Below, piece by piece: positions 4,956 through 5,912 of a stretch of 5,912 nucleotides of DNA. A program made the translations under genes and the position numbers. The stretch's first letter is position 1. Every line of letters begins with the position of its first letter. Location of the stretch: positions 1 through 5,912 of the forward strand of contig JAICXU010000234.1 of the NCBI GenBank assembly GCA_025934595.1. The letters are read 5' to 3'. The notes under the pieces are model-generated. The model saw nothing but the letters and a program-made list of their open reading frames with translations, was not told where the DNA came from and did no database searches. The stretch is from Polyangiaceae bacterium. GTDB taxonomy: Bacteria > Myxococcota_A > Polyangia > Polyangiales > Polyangiaceae.

Positions 4956-5912
4956 GGATTTTTCGAAATGGGTGCGGCAGGAGGACCGGAAGGCGCCTCG
5001 ATCATCGGACCGAGCATATCGTCCGCGAGCTTGCGCACACCCATCGCGATGCGCGGATCGCCGGGCTCGGGCGGAGCCTGGTCTTCGTCGAAGAGATGCG
5101 TCGCGCGATCCATGAAGCCGTCGACCCACGGACGCGTCGAGATGTCGCCGCTCGAATGCATCTCGAAAATGAAACCGAGGCGCTGGTTCTTCGTGAAGCG
5201 CCGTGAGATCTCGTCCTTCGCGGCGAAGTACGAGTACGCCTGCGTGCGGCTCGCGAACTGTCCGAGCGATGCGACGTAACGGGATGGATCGGCGAACTGT
5301 CCGGCCGGCAGCGCCATCCTTTGCGGCACGTCGAGCCATCGCAGCGCGAGCCGCAGCGAATCATTGTCGCGGATCGGGACGAACACGGCGGGCTTTCCAC
5401 CGGCGTACGTGATCGCGAGATTCACGAGCTCGGTGCAAAAGAGCTTCGAGTGGTCGTCGTTGTCGAAGAACGCGTCGAACTCGACACCCTCGGCGAATTT
5501 CTGCCGCGCGAACTGCGCCATTTTTTCGCCGTCGACTCCCGGCGGCGGATCGTAGACCTCCGCATACAAATTCGGCGCGACGTATTCGTAGAACGCCGTG
5601 CGGCGCATCCCGCCGTGCACGTTCGCGAGGAGCTTCGAGTGAAGGCCGGTCGTCTTGTACTCACCCGAGATGTCGTAGACCCACGGCTGGCCGTCTTCGA
5701 TCGCGATCATCGCGATGTGCGTGAAGGGATAGAACTTCGCCGGTATGAGCTCGAACGCGAAGCTATACGCGCCGGGCGCTTCGGTGAGAACGAGCTGCCC
5801 CGTGCGGAGCGGAAGACCGAGATACGTGGGCGCGCCTTGCACGCCGGCGCGCGCGTCGAGCACGTTCAAGCGGCCCGTGGTCGAAGTCGAGCACGCGACC
5901 TGCGACAGCGCG
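4952..5912 (-). CDS. Lipoprotein resembling permuted papain-like (YiiX/YaeF) amidases, N-terminus outside window
   Basis: 319 residues are visible; the start is beyond the right edge. The first visible residues read ALSQVACSTSTTG, a lipobox-like VAC (Cys7) ending a signal peptide, so an internal TTG at 5869 is not the true start. The core fits the permuted NlpC/P60-type fold (YiiX/YaeF, PF05708-like): LRTGQLVLTE, then FTHIAMIAIEDGQPWVYDIS with presumed catalytic His65, then FDAFFDNDDHSKLFCTELVNLA with presumed catalytic Cys159, giving the His-before-Cys order of the permuted family. Such enzymes are thought to cleave amide or thioester bonds in peptidoglycan or lipid-linked substrates; the substrate here is unknown. 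About 160 residues follow the Cys, well beyond the roughly 200-residue YiiX size, ending in a Pro/Ala-rich tail. The usual GD turn near the start is GQ here. The family assignment rests on motif spacing alone. Confidence 0.7.
   Translation of the reverse strand, partial: ALSQVACSTSTTGRLNVLDARAGVQGAPTYLGLPLRTGQLVLTEAPGAYSFAFELIPAKFYPFTHIAMIAIEDGQPWVYDISGEYKTTGLHSKLLANVHGGMRRTAFYEYVAPNLYAEVYDPPPGVDGEKMAQFARQKFAEGVEFDAFFDNDDHSKLFCTELVNLAITYAGGKPAVFVPIRDNDSLRLALRWLDVPQRMALPAGQFADPSRYVASLGQFASRTQAYSYFAAKDEISRRFTKNQRLGFIFEMHSSGDISTRPWVDGFMDRATHLFDEDQAPPEPGDPRIAMGVRKLADDMLGPMIEAPSGPPAAPISKNP

Overview
The window is GC-rich DNA with strongly biased codon use and long antisense open frames. Two disulfide-rich lipoproteins with Gly/Asp/Ser linkers, together with the mix of small envelope lipoproteins, suggest a deltaproteobacterial/Myxococcota-type chromosome (Polyangia-like). 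That placement is an inference from style, not from a marker gene. No mobile element, tRNA, rRNA or CRISPR was seen. The window reads as ordinary chromosome with some lineage-specific envelope genes.

Layout, left to right. (1) Positions 1-866, minus strand: a PLP-dependent threonine/serine dehydratase-type enzyme whose C-terminus is cut by the window edge. It starts at a GTG and is divergent from (2) positions 905-2008, plus strand: adenosine deaminase (add). Only 38 bp separate them, and a near-perfect extended -10 sits 5 bp before the add ATG, which suggests a leaderless mRNA. A small stem-loop with a short T-run closes add. (3) Positions 2036-3314, minus strand: two tandem paralogous lipoproteins. 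Each has an identical lipobox block and 16 cysteines in the same order after a disordered linker. The upstream copy has a textbook Shine-Dalgarno. (4) Positions 3433-4377, plus strand: an HD-domain protein resembling the C-terminal half of a tRNA nucleotidyltransferase / poly(A) polymerase but without the polymerase domain. A GC-rich stem-loop lies at its stop codon. (5) Positions 4410-5912, minus strand: a two-gene unit. First is a lipoprotein resembling permuted papain-like (YiiX/YaeF-type) amidases, with its N-terminus outside the window. Its TGA overlaps the GTG of a small exported protein of unknown function.

The two enzymes on the left serve amino-acid and purine catabolism or salvage. 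The middle and right-hand minus-strand genes encode cell-envelope proteins. No single pathway links all the genes. The units most likely to repay attention are the duplicated Cys-rich lipoprotein pair, the stand-alone CCA-enzyme-like HD protein, and the translationally coupled amidase-like lipoprotein with its unknown partner.
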